From Clostridia bacterium (lineage in GTDB: Bacteria > Bacillota > Clostridia > Clostridiales > Clostridiaceae): a DNA stretch of 32,378 bases. The position numbers were made by a program, and so were the translations under genes. The stretch spans positions 1 through 32,378 of the forward strand of contig JAAYTB010000118.1 of NCBI GenBank assembly GCA_012523855.1. The letters run 5' to 3'. Below, piece by piece: positions 17,277 to 24,613 of this stretch. Below the pieces are notes generated by a model. It saw nothing but the letters and a program-made list of their open reading frames with translations, was not told where the DNA came from and ran no database searches. Position 1 is the first letter of the stretch. Every line of letters begins with the position of its first letter.

Positions 17277-18257
17277 TTAATGGATAAGTGCAAAACTATA
17301 ACCTTTAGACTGTAATAACTCAATTATAGCTGGCAGTGCATCTACAGTTGACTGTTTCGTAGCAGAATCATGCATTAAAACTACCAAATTTTCGTTACGG
17401 CTTTCAGCAAAGTTAATATTTTCTCTAAGTGTGTTTAGTTGTTCTTCAATTGATACATTGTGCTTTAACCCATCTTTATTTTCAGCATTCCAATCAAGGA
17501 AATACATTCCTTGGCTTAGAAGCTTATCTTTCATTGGATTTTTCCAAGACTCAAAAGAACCACCTGGAAATCTTACTACTCGTGTAGATGAAGGATATCC
17601 AATAATTTTAATAATGGCGTCTTTTGTTTTTTCAAGTTCAGCCTGGAATGCATCTATATTTACACTTTTATTAGGATATATTTTATTGTAGTCGTGGCTG
17701 TAGGTGTGGTTAGCTACTGCATGTCCCTCGTCAAAGATCCTTTTTAAAATATGCGGATTCTTATCAACATAACTTCCTAATACAAAAAAAGTAGCTTTAA
17801 CTTCATAGTATTTTAAAATTTCTAATACCTGTGGTGTTATTACAGTGTTTGGCCCATCATCAAATGTTAAAAAAGAAAATTTTTGTCCATCCTTTTGTCC
17901 AAAGGTATAGACCTCTTCTGCAGCTATTGAAGGGAAAGGCCTTTCCTTGTGAACTTTATTATCTTTTTCACGTCCATCTTTCCTTGTATTAGGAGCTTCT
18001 ACTGGTTTTTCAACAGAGTTTTTTGAAGAAGTTTTTTCAGCTGAATTATTCACAGTCTTATTTGTAGGTGAATTTTCTATCTTCTTGTCTTTTTCTAGAT
18101 TAACATCAGTGTTGCTGAGAAGATTTTTAGCCTTTGATTGTTCAACTAACAGGAAATCATAACACAGTATTATTGGTAATGACATTATTAGTATTGTTAA
18201 AAAAAGTATTGATGATTTGCATCTGTTTCTAATTGTGTATGTGTCTTTTTCCTGCAT
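17277..18257 (-). CDS. Membrane-anchored polysaccharide deacetylase (NodB domain)
   Basis: A 326-residue carbohydrate esterase 4 enzyme, probably a peptidoglycan or related glycan deacetylase acting outside the membrane. A single N-terminal helix (about 17-38) anchors it, followed by a Lys/Asn/Glu-rich linker (about 40-105). All five NodB motifs are visible: TFDDGP (131-136), HTYSH (184-188, metal ligands), RFPGGS (229-234), DWN (255-257), and LMHD (294-297). The catalytic metal triad Asp-His-His is therefore intact. It is a single-gene unit with its own terminator. A 9-base inverted repeat (18304-18312 with 18333-18341) lies in its upstream region. The exact glycan cannot be told from sequence. 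Confidence 0.94.
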   Translation of the reverse strand: MQEKDTYTIRNRCKSSILFLTILIMSLPIILCYDFLLVEQSKAKNLLSNTDVNLEKDKKIENSPTNKTVNNSAEKTSSKNSVEKPVEAPNTRKDGREKDNKVHKERPFPSIAAEEVYTFGQKDGQKFSFLTFDDGPNTVITPQVLEILKYYEVKATFFVLGSYVDKNPHILKRIFDEGHAVANHTYSHDYNKIYPNKSVNIDAFQAELEKTKDAIIKIIGYPSSTRVVRFPGGSFESWKNPMKDKLLSQGMYFLDWNAENKDGLKHNVSIEEQLNTLRENINFAESRNENLVVLMHDSATKQSTVDALPAIIELLQSKGYSFALIH

Positions 18258-18303
18258 AACCGATCCCTTCTTAAAAATATATATTAACTATTCAGCAATA
18301 GTA

Positions 18304-18341
18304 TATTGATATATATTATAAAAAGTTACAAAATATCAATA
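18304..18341. repeat. Inverted repeat in the divergent intergenic region
   Basis: TATTGATAT (18304-18312) and ATATCAATA (18333-18341) are perfect complements separated by 20 bases, between the divergent deacetylase and zinc-ribbon genes. It may be an operator, but the region is very AT-rich and chance is possible. Confidence 0.35.
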
Positions 18342-18441
18342 GATTAACTAGAAATATTAAGTAGCTCTTAAATGTTTTCTATTGACTAGCTCTGTAATAA
18401 AATAGGGCCTATCAGCATAAATACTTATAGGGGTGATTTGT

Positions 18442-18864
18442 ATGGAGATTACAAAAAGTTGTTTTAAATGCGGAGGGGTAATTTTTAATTTGAATCAAAG
18501 GCCCGGTGAGTATGATGCTATATGTTCTGAATGTGGAAATATAGTATCGAATATAAAGCTGGAAAAATATGAAACCATGGAAAGTAGTTGTAGTAAATGC
18601 AAGAGCACAAGGTTTAAAGCTAGAGTAAAGAAGGATAAGGATGTAGAAAATTGGACTGTAGAGTGCATAGAATGTAAAGCAGCACCGGAAAAGAAGTTTG
18701 TAGATTCTGAGTTGAGAGAAATTGATGGGATAACAAGGGAAAATTTGATTTTAAAGGATACCATAGATGAATTAAATTATAGAATTAGAGAATTAGAGAG
18801 TGAATTAGCTAGTTTAGCTTATAAAGTAAGTGCTGAGGACGGGACATTTGATTTAAAATCCTAA
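18442..18864 (+). CDS. Double zinc-ribbon protein with C-terminal coiled coil, function unknown
   Basis: The track begins at a GTG (18433) inside the ribosome binding region; AGGGGTG at 18429-18435 fits the ATG at 18442, giving 140 residues. Four CxxC pairs (CFKC, CSEC, CSKC, CIEC) are spaced to form two zinc ribbons in the first ~80 residues. The C-terminal part (about 95-130: ENLILKDTIDELNYRIRELE) has a heptad pattern and probably forms a coiled-coil dimer. There is no signal peptide, so it is cytoplasmic. A terminator follows immediately, so it is a single-gene unit. I do not recognise a named family; nucleic-acid or protein binding is a guess. Confidence 0.8.
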   Translation: MEITKSCFKCGGVIFNLNQRPGEYDAICSECGNIVSNIKLEKYETMESSCSKCKSTRFKARVKKDKDVENWTVECIECKAAPEKKFVDSELREIDGITRENLILKDTIDELNYRIRELESELASLAYKVSAEDGTFDLKS

Positions 18865-18872
18865 TAAAATAT

Positions 18873-18905
18873 TGAGCCGAATTTTAAAAACGGCTCATTT
18901 TTTTT
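18873..18905 (+). terminator. Rho-independent terminator of the zinc-ribbon gene
   Basis: Stem TGAGCCG (18873-18879) and CGGCTCA (18891-18897) followed by an unbroken run of eight T residues, starting 9 bases after the stop codon. Confidence 0.88.
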
Positions 18906-19010
18906 ATTTTAGTGGGGACTATAGCTAAAGGAAGAGTGTGCTTTATTACAAAATCATTCAAAAAAATATATTAATTGTTCAATTGCTTTATATAAAGGAA
19001 GGAGTATATT

Positions 19011-19157
19011 ATGACTAAAAAACTTACCGGTTACAAGAAAAAGATGGCGCTTTTAGGGCAAAAGATGATAGCGGAGGAGTTAAAAAATGAAATTAAAAAT
19101 TCAATAGAAAATGATAAAGTAGAAGGGAATAAGATTTTGAATACTAAATTGAGTTAG
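19011..19157 (+). CDS. Small charged protein of 48 residues, unknown
   Basis: Too short for the ORF track. A strong AAGGAAGGAG site lies 7 bases before an ATG. The product (MTKKLTGYKKKMALLGQKMI, then AEELKNEIKN and a Lys/Asn-rich end) is basic at the N-terminus and helical, with no membrane segment. It lies alone between the zinc-ribbon terminator and the acetyltransferase gene. The coding call rests mainly on the ribosome binding site and clean frame, and no family is recognised. Confidence 0.6.
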   Translation: MTKKLTGYKKKMALLGQKMIAEELKNEIKNSIENDKVEGNKILNTKLS

Positions 19158-19235
19158 CTATAGCACCTCTAATTGTGATGTGATACTATATATGCAGTAA
19201 ATATTTATATGGCATCACTACAAAGGAGGAATCAA

Positions 19236-19679
19236 ATGGAGTGGGAAATTAAACATTTTAGAGACTTATCCTCAGAAGAACTATACAATATTTTAAAGCT
19301 TAGAAGTGAGATTTTTGTTGTTGAACAGCAGTGTGTTTATTTGGATTGCGATGATAAAGATAAAGTTTCTATTCAACTCTTCAAAAAAAATCATAAGGGT
19401 GATGTAGTTGCTTCTGTAAGAATTTTACCTAAGGGTATATCTTACACTGAACCATCCATTGGAAGGGTAGTGGTAAGAAAAGATTACAGAGGGAAAGGCA
19501 TAGCTTCAAGAATGATGAAAGCAGCTATAGATTATATTAAAAGAGAATTTAATGACAGTCCTATTAGAATATCAGCGCAACTACATTTGCTGGAATTCTA
19601 TAAAAGTGTTGGATTTCAGCCTGTTTCGGAGCCCTATTTAGAGGATAATATACGCCATATTGAAATGCTGCACAGATAA
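19236..19679 (+). CDS. GNAT family N-acetyltransferase, ElaA-like
   Basis: The track start (19209) lacks a ribosome binding site; AAAGGAGGA points to the ATG at 19236, giving 147 residues. The sequence follows the ElaA pattern: LYNILKLRSEIFVVEQQCVYLDCD near the N-terminus, IGRVVVRKDYRGKGIASRMM as the acetyl-CoA-binding motif (R/Q-x-x-G-x-G/A), then AQLHLLEFYKSVGFQPV and a final PHIEM-like stretch (RHIEML). It is a cytoplasmic acetyl-CoA-dependent acetyltransferase; the acceptor is not known. A bidirectional terminator separates it from the convergent mscL gene. Confidence 0.92.
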   Translation: MEWEIKHFRDLSSEELYNILKLRSEIFVVEQQCVYLDCDDKDKVSIQLFKKNHKGDVVASVRILPKGISYTEPSIGRVVVRKDYRGKGIASRMMKAAIDYIKREFNDSPIRISAQLHLLEFYKSVGFQPVSEPYLEDNIRHIEMLHR

Positions 19680-19720
19680 AGCAGTTTTATTTTATAGTAC
19701 TAGTTATCTAGTTGATTTCA

Positions 19721-19755
19721 AGAATAAAAAGCATCCTTAAGATGCTTTTTATTCT
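19721..19755. terminator. Bidirectional terminator between the acetyltransferase gene and mscL
   Basis: A perfect 15-base stem, AGAATAAAAAGCATC (19721-19735) and GATGCTTTTTATTCT (19741-19755), with a 5-base loop and T-runs in both orientations. The right arm includes the mscL stop codon, so mscL translation ends inside the terminator. Confidence 0.85.
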
Positions 19756-20147
19756 TGCTTATTGATATTAGCTGCTAATAAATCTCTAATCTCTGATAGA
19801 AGTACCTCTTCCCTTGAAATCTTTTTCGTTTCCTCAACTTTTTCTTCTTCAACCTTTCTTAGATTACTAAGCCTATTTATAGTTTTTACTATCATAAATA
19901 CAGAGAAAGCTATAATTACAAAGTCTAGAATGTTTTGCAAGAATACACCATATGTAATTTTCACTGAAGCAATTTCCCACACCCTATCTTTAATGTCAAT
20001 CTTACCAAGCAAAATTCCAATTAGAGGTGTGATAATATCTTTTACTAATGAAGAAACTATATTGTTAAAAGCACCACCGATTATAATACCTACGGCTAAA
20101 TCAATTACATTACCTCTCATGGCGAACTTCTTAAATTCTTTCCACAT
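19749..20147 (-). CDS. mscL: Large-conductance mechanosensitive channel
   Basis: The track start (20165) gives six extra residues; the AAAGGA site and the family N-terminus MWKEFKKFAMRGNVIDLAVG favour the ATG at 20147, giving 132 residues. MscL features are the amphipathic N-helix, pore-lining TM1 (NVIDLAVGIIIGGAFNNIVSSLV), the loop IITPLIG, TM2 (about 70-95), and a charged C-terminal helix (EEEKVEETKKISREEVLLSEIRDLL). It forms a pentameric membrane valve that opens during hypo-osmotic shock. The length is typical. It is transcribed alone, divergent from the asparaginase gene. Confidence 0.96.
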   Translation of the reverse strand: MWKEFKKFAMRGNVIDLAVGIIIGGAFNNIVSSLVKDIITPLIGILLGKIDIKDRVWEIASVKITYGVFLQNILDFVIIAFSVFMIVKTINRLSNLRKVEEEKVEETKKISREEVLLSEIRDLLAANINKQE

Positions 20148-20237
20148 AAAAACACATCCTTTCAATAATACTTATATTATAGCAAAAAACAAAGGAAGTA
20201 TATGAAATTAGTATGAATTAATGAAGGAGGTTTATTC

Positions 20238-20300
20238 ATGAATATTAGGAAAGCAGATAGAAAGTGGAGGCAATATGAAAAAAGTAGCGGTAGTATTTAA
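20238..20300 (+). CDS. Short upstream ORF overlapping the asparaginase start
   Basis: A 20-codon ORF (MNIRKADRKWRQYEKSSGSI) begins at 20238 behind a strong GAAGGAGG site and ends 26 bases inside the asparaginase gene in another frame. The asparaginase has its own GGAGG site within this ORF. This arrangement allows translational coupling or control, but a chance ORF cannot be excluded. Confidence 0.4.
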   Translation: MNIRKADRKWRQYEKSSGSI

Positions 20301-21251
20301 TGGTGGAACAATATCTATGCTTGTTGATGAAAGGATAAAGGTGGCGATACCAGGACTTACTGGTGAAGAAATAATGAAGATGGTTACAGGTATTGAACGA
20401 TTTTGTGAGATTGAAACATATACATTTTCAAATTTGCCTAGTCCTCATATGAATGTAAAATCCATGTTAGACTTGTCTAAGTTTATACAAAATTTATTAG
20501 CTAGGAAGGATATACATGGTGTAGTAGTAACTCATGGTACAGATACTCTAGAAGAAACTGCGTATTTACTAGACTTAACATTAGATACACCTAAGCCAGT
20601 GATAATTACCGGTGCTATGAAAAGTAGTTCAGAACTAGGATATGACGGGCCATCTAATTTAGCTGAAGCAATTTGCACAGCAATTTCAGATCAGGCCATG
20701 GGAAGAGGAGTTCTAGTATGTTTCAATGGTAAATTAAATAGTGCTAGTGAAGTTACAAAGGTTAATACAATGAGTATTGACGCATTTGCAACGCCTAGTT
20801 TTGGGCCCTTAGGAATTGTAGACAATAATGAAGTAATTTTTTATAGAAAAAATACTTTATCTAAAAAAATTCTAGTAGATAGCATTAATACAGACGTAGA
20901 CGTAATTAAATGTACAGCAGGCCAAGATTCTAGTTTAATAAACTTCTGTATAGAAAAGGGAGATAAGGGTTTAATTCTGGAAGCCATGGGCAGAGGAAAT
21001 GTTCCTCCTACAATGATTCCAGGAATAGAACGAGCTATTAGAGAAAATGTTTTAGTGATATTAGTGTCAAGATGTTTTGAAGGAAGAGTGCATGACTCTT
21101 ATGGCTATGAGGGAGGGGTAAAATGCTAAGACGTATGGGTGTTGTTTTTGTGGATCATATGCCTGGACAAAAGGTTAGAATAAAGCTAATATTAGCTTTA
21201 AGTAAAACTAAAAACTTGAAAGAAGTTAGAACTATGTTTCTGGAGAAATAG
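20275..21251 (+). pseudogene. Asparaginase, C-terminus frameshifted
   Basis: A cytoplasmic L-asparaginase (L-asparagine to aspartate plus ammonia) with no signal peptide. The catalytic threonine sits in FNGGTISM (T12), the second Thr-Asp pair in THGTDTLEETAYLLDLT, and the lysine in EVTKVN. The sequence GPLGIVDN and the C-terminus are closer to the AnsB/AnsZ type than to AnsA. The track ORF stops at 21129 after YGYEGGVKC. One extra G in the run at 21115-21118 would give YGYEGGGKMLRRMGVVFVDH and continue with GQKVRIKLILALSKTKNL to a stop at 21249-21251, making 325 residues with the normal family ending. The missing part is a subunit-interface segment, so the truncated product is probably impaired unless this is a sequence error. 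Confidence 0.87.
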
Positions 21252-21313
21252 ACTATTAAAATAAAGAAAATAGGAGATTAAGTGAATAAGGTGAAGTAAA
21301 TTTAAAAAAATCC

Positions 21314-21343
21314 TTGAAATAATGGTAGTAGTTTATGTATAAT
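21314..21343 (+). promoter_or_regulatory. Sigma-A type promoter of the yicC-gmk-coaBC cluster
   Basis: TTGAAA (21314-21319) and TATAAT (21338-21343) are separated by 18 bases, about 48 bases before the yicC start. This is the clearest housekeeping promoter in the window and probably drives at least yicC through coaBC. Confidence 0.65.
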
Positions 21344-21390
21344 TAGTATAATTGTTAGAAGAGTGTTATTATGACTGGAGTTGATTTGTA

Positions 21391-22275
21391 GTGATATATA
21401 GTATGACAGGATTTGGCCGGAGTGGATACGAAGTTGAAGGTAAGAAAAGCTTTAATGTAGAAATAAAGGGTGTTAACCACCGATATCTTGATATTAATAT
21501 ACGAATGCCAAGATTGATGAATAGTTTAGAAGATAGAATAAGAAAATTGATTGGTGAATATATAAGTCGTGGAAAAATAGATCTCTTTATTACATATAAT
21601 AATTACGAGAAATTAGGAGTTAGTGCACATTTAAATAGCACTTTAGCTGACAGTTATGTAAAATGTTTGACTGAGATAAAAAATAGATATCCACATATAC
21701 GAGACGATATATCAGTATCTTTAGTTGCTAGATACCCAGATGTTATTTATGTTCAAGAAAATGAAGAAGACGTAGATGAGCTTTGGGAAATGCTCAAGAA
21801 AGCTTTAGTAGAAGCTATTCAGGACCTTAAAGAAATGAGAAGGGTAGAAGGAAACAAGCTTAAGGAAGACATAATAGTTAAGTGTCATCATATGGAAAGA
21901 GAAGTTAATATAATTGAAGGAAAGGCTGATTCCCTGGTTCCTGCATATAAGGCTAGATTAATGGATAAATTAAAGGAGCTTTTAGAAAATGTAGAATTAG
22001 ATGAGAATAGGCTAAATATGGAGCTAGCAATCTATGCTGATAAAAGTAGCATAGATGAAGAAATTACTAGATTAAAGAGTCATATTGAGCAGATGAAAGT
22101 TACATTAGATTCTGATGAGCCGGTAGGTAGGAAATTAGATTTTATAGTTCAGGAAATGAATAGAGAGACCAATACTATCGCTTCAAAGTCCAATGACATA
22201 GATATAACAAATTCTGCTTTAAATATAAAAAATATAATAGAAAAAATCAGGGAACAAATTCAAAATATTGAATAG
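21391..22275 (+). CDS. yicC: YicC/YloC family endoribonuclease
   Basis: A 294-residue protein of the YicC family, reported to act as an endoribonuclease. The family start MIYSMTGFGRSGYE supports the GTG at 21391 over the ATG at 21403. The N-terminal domain (PF03755) includes FNVEIKGVNHRYLDINIRMP. The C-terminal DUF1732 domain carries EEITRLKSHIEQM and GRKLDFIVQEMNRETNTIASKS, ending in the helical ...KNIIEKIREQIQNIE. It heads the conserved cluster with remA 15 bases downstream. A six-codon mini-ORF (21371-21391) ends on the G of this GTG, so re-initiation is possible. Confidence 0.95.
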   Translation: MIYSMTGFGRSGYEVEGKKSFNVEIKGVNHRYLDINIRMPRLMNSLEDRIRKLIGEYISRGKIDLFITYNNYEKLGVSAHLNSTLADSYVKCLTEIKNRYPHIRDDISVSLVARYPDVIYVQENEEDVDELWEMLKKALVEAIQDLKEMRRVEGNKLKEDIIVKCHHMEREVNIIEGKADSLVPAYKARLMDKLKELLENVELDENRLNMELAIYADKSSIDEEITRLKSHIEQMKVTLDSDEPVGRKLDFIVQEMNRETNTIASKSNDIDITNSALNIKNIIEKIREQIQNIE

Positions 22276-22290
22276 TGTAGGAGGAAGGTA

Positions 22291-22563
22291 ATGAGCATTA
22301 AGTTAATTAACATTGGATTTGGCAACATTGTATCAGCTAACAGGCTGGTTGCTATTGTAAGTCCAGAATCAGCACCTATAAAAAGAATAATTCAAGAAGC
22401 AAGAGATAGAGGTATGTTGATAGATGCAACATATGGAAGAAGAACAAGAGCTGTTATTATTACAGATAGTGACCATATTATTCTTTCAGCAGTACAACCG
22501 GAAACCGTTGCACACAGACTATCTACAAAGGAAGAAGAAACTGTAGATGAGGTAGATGAATAA
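22291..22563 (+). CDS. remA: RemA-like DUF370 DNA-binding regulator
   Basis: A 90-residue protein of the DUF370/RemA family. In Bacillus subtilis RemA activates extracellular matrix and osmoprotection genes by binding repeated DNA sites as an oligomer. The sequence shows the family core: [28 protein letters not shown], then [33 protein letters not shown] good AGGAGG site precedes the ATG. Its stop overlaps the gmk start by one base. Placement between yicC and gmk is the conserved Firmicutes order. Confidence 0.95.
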   Translation: MSIKLINIGFGNIVSANRLVAIVSPESAPIKRIIQEARDRGMLIDATYGRRTRAVIITDSDHIILSAVQPETVAHRLSTKEEETVDEVDE

Positions 22564-23192
22564 TGAATCAAAAGGGAATATTAATAGTTTTATCCGGTCC
22601 CTCCGGTGCCGGAAAGGGTACTATTTGTAAAGCTTTATTAGAAAGCGCGGACTTTTGGTTGTCAATTTCCGCAACTACAAGAGCTCCACGAGTAGGAGAA
22701 GTACACGGGAAGAACTATTATTTTATAACAAAAGAAGAATTTGAAGATAGAATAAAGAAGGATGATTTTTTAGAGCATGCTGAAGTTTATGGCAATTATT
22801 ATGGTACACCTAAAGGAGAGGCTTTGAAAGCCATAGAAGAAGGAAGAGATGTAATTTTAGAAATTGACATTCAAGGAGCTTTAAAGGTGAAGGAAGCTTA
22901 CCCAGGAGGTGTGTTCATTTTTATACTACCTCCATCAATGGAAGAGCTTAAGAATAGAATAATACAAAGGGGAAGCGAAACACCAGAGTCCCTAATGACA
23001 AGGTTCAAATCAGCATATCAAGAAATTAATTATGTGTCAAAATATAACTATGCAGTAGTAAATGATACTGTAGAATCTGCAGTTAAAAAAATTCAAGCAA
23101 TTATAGTTGCAGAAAAGTGTCGAGTTGATAGAATAAAAGATGATATTTTAGATTCTAAGGAGGGTTTAATACATGAACAACTCTATGATTAA
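22563..23192 (+). CDS. gmk: Guanylate kinase
   Basis: A 209-residue enzyme that phosphorylates GMP to GDP with ATP. The P-loop is SGPSGAGKGT (about 10-19). The GMP-binding segment is SISATTRAPRVGEVHGKNYYF and continues with EVYGNYYGTPK. The lid and core include DVILEIDIQGALKVK and IFILPPS, and the arginine-rich segment contains RFKSAYQEI. The length is normal for bacteria. The ATG overlaps the remA stop (TAATG), and the 3' end overlaps rpoZ by 20 bases. Confidence 0.97.
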   Translation: MNQKGILIVLSGPSGAGKGTICKALLESADFWLSISATTRAPRVGEVHGKNYYFITKEEFEDRIKKDDFLEHAEVYGNYYGTPKGEALKAIEEGRDVILEIDIQGALKVKEAYPGGVFIFILPPSMEELKNRIIQRGSETPESLMTRFKSAYQEINYVSKYNYAVVNDTVESAVKKIQAIIVAEKCRVDRIKDDILDSKEGLIHEQLYD

Positions 23193-23391
23193 TCCATCAA
23201 TAGTTGAGTTATTAAATAAAGTAGATAATAGATATACACTGGTAACTGTAACAGCCAAAAGAGCAAGACAGTTAATAGAGGGAGCTAATCCAATGGTTAG
23301 GGTACCTTCCAATAAACCATTAACTGTTGCTATAAATGAAGTAAATGCAGGCAATATACTTTATGAAACACAAAAAGAGGGTATCAAATAA
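23173..23391 (+). CDS. rpoZ: DNA-directed RNA polymerase omega subunit
   Basis: A 72-residue omega subunit, which stabilises the beta-prime subunit of RNA polymerase. The conserved N-terminal pattern is visible: MINPSIVELLNKVDNRYTLVTVTAKRARQL. A GGAGGG site 8 bases upstream supports the start inside the gmk end. The stop overlaps the coaBC start by one base. The gmk-rpoZ-coaBC order is widespread in bacteria. Confidence 0.95.
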   Translation: MNNSMINPSIVELLNKVDNRYTLVTVTAKRARQLIEGANPMVRVPSNKPLTVAINEVNAGNILYETQKEGIK

Positions 23392-24584
23392 TGTTATATA
23401 AAAAAAATGTGGTAGTAGGGGTATGTGGCGGAATAGCTGCATATAAAGCCTTGGATATAGTAAGTGCCTTAAGAAAGAAGGGTATAAATGTAGATGTTAT
23501 TATGACAGAGCATGCTACCAAATTTGTAACGCCTCTTACATTTCAATCTATCAGTGCAAATGCAGTAATAGTTGATATGTTTCAGGAACCTAAAGTATGG
23601 GAAATTCAACATATTTCATTGGCAAAAAAAGCGGATCTAATTTTAGTAGTGCCTGCTACTGCAAATATTATTGGTAAGGTTGCTAATGGTATTGCAGATG
23701 ATATGCTTTCAACTACTATTATGGCTTCTAAAGCGCCGGTTGTTTTTGCTCCTGCCATGAATACAAATATGTATGAGAATCCAATTGTACAACAAAATAT
23801 TGAAAAGTTGAAATCCTTTGGGTATCGTTTTATACAACCTGCTTCTGGTAGATTAGCCTGTGGTGATCTTGGAAAAGGAAAGCTGCCAGAACCTAAGCAT
23901 ATAACAGATATAGTTTTATCAAAATTATATATAAACAAGGATTTACTAGGTAAAAAGGTACTAGTTACTGCTGGGGGTACTATGGCACCAATAGACCCTG
24001 TCAGATATGTTGGGAATCACTCTTCTGGTAAAATGGGCTATGCTATAGCTGAGGAAGCAAGAGATAGAGGAGCAGAGGTAACTTTAATATCTGGACCTAC
24101 AAAGTTAGATGGGCCTCAAGGGATTAAGATTATTCCTGTAAATACCAATGGAGAAATGCTAAAAGCTTCCTTAGAATACTTTGATAACAGCGATATAATT
24201 ATTAAGTGCGCTGCGGTATCAGATTTTAAGGTAGAAAAATATAGTGACGTAAAAATAAAAAAGAATAGTGATGGCTTTAATTTAAAGCTTATTCAGGATA
24301 ATGATATATTAGCGGAACTAGGAAAAAGAAAGAAGGAAAAGCAGCTACTCGTTGGTTTTGCAGCAGAAAGTAATGATTTGACTCAGAATGCAACCACTAA
24401 GCTAAAAAAGAAAAATTTAGACTACATTATTGCTAATGATATTACAGGAAGTGATACTGGATTTGGTTCTGATTATAATAGAATCAATATAATTTCTAAT
24501 GATGGTAAGGTTATAGCTCTAGACAAAATGAGCAAAAGGGAAGCTGCAAGGGAGATTTTTAATACTATTATGAAAAGGCGCTAG
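23391..24584 (+). CDS. coaBC: Bifunctional phosphopantothenoylcysteine decarboxylase/phosphopantothenate-cysteine ligase
   Basis: A 397-residue bifunctional coenzyme A synthesis enzyme. The N-terminal flavin-dependent CoaC domain shows GVCGGIAAYKALD, the catalytic histidine in EIQHISLAK, APAMNTNMYENP, and the active-site cysteine region SGRLACGDLGKGKLPEP. The C-terminal CoaB domain (from about 185) shows VTAGGTMAPIDPVRYVGNHSSGKMG and KCAAVSDF. It makes 4'-phosphopantothenoylcysteine and then decarboxylates it to 4'-phosphopantetheine. It lies between rpoZ and priA as usual. The stop codon is embedded in a terminator-like hairpin. Confidence 0.97.
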   Translation: MLYKKNVVVGVCGGIAAYKALDIVSALRKKGINVDVIMTEHATKFVTPLTFQSISANAVIVDMFQEPKVWEIQHISLAKKADLILVVPATANIIGKVANGIADDMLSTTIMASKAPVVFAPAMNTNMYENPIVQQNIEKLKSFGYRFIQPASGRLACGDLGKGKLPEPKHITDIVLSKLYINKDLLGKKVLVTAGGTMAPIDPVRYVGNHSSGKMGYAIAEEARDRGAEVTLISGPTKLDGPQGIKIIPVNTNGEMLKASLEYFDNSDIIIKCAAVSDFKVEKYSDVKIKKNSDGFNLKLIQDNDILAELGKRKKEKQLLVGFAAESNDLTQNATTKLKKKNLDYIIANDITGSDTGFGSDYNRINIISNDGKVIALDKMSKREAAREIFNTIMKRR

Positions 24585-24600
24585 AGCGCTTTTTTCTTTT
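24573..24600 (+). terminator. Weak terminator-like hairpin overlapping the coaBC stop
   Basis: AAAAGGCGC (24573-24581) pairs with GCGCTTTTT (24586-24594) around the loop TAGA, with one G-U pair, and is followed by TTTTTTCTTTT. The coaBC stop lies in the loop. It probably gives partial termination or attenuation between coaBC and priA. Confidence 0.6.
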
Positions 24601-24613
24601 AAGGGGAGAGGTC

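Noticed and set aside
19762-20205. 147-residue plus-strand ORF across mscL
   Set aside because: It is antisense to mscL, whose family match is unambiguous; the ORF has no ribosome binding site.
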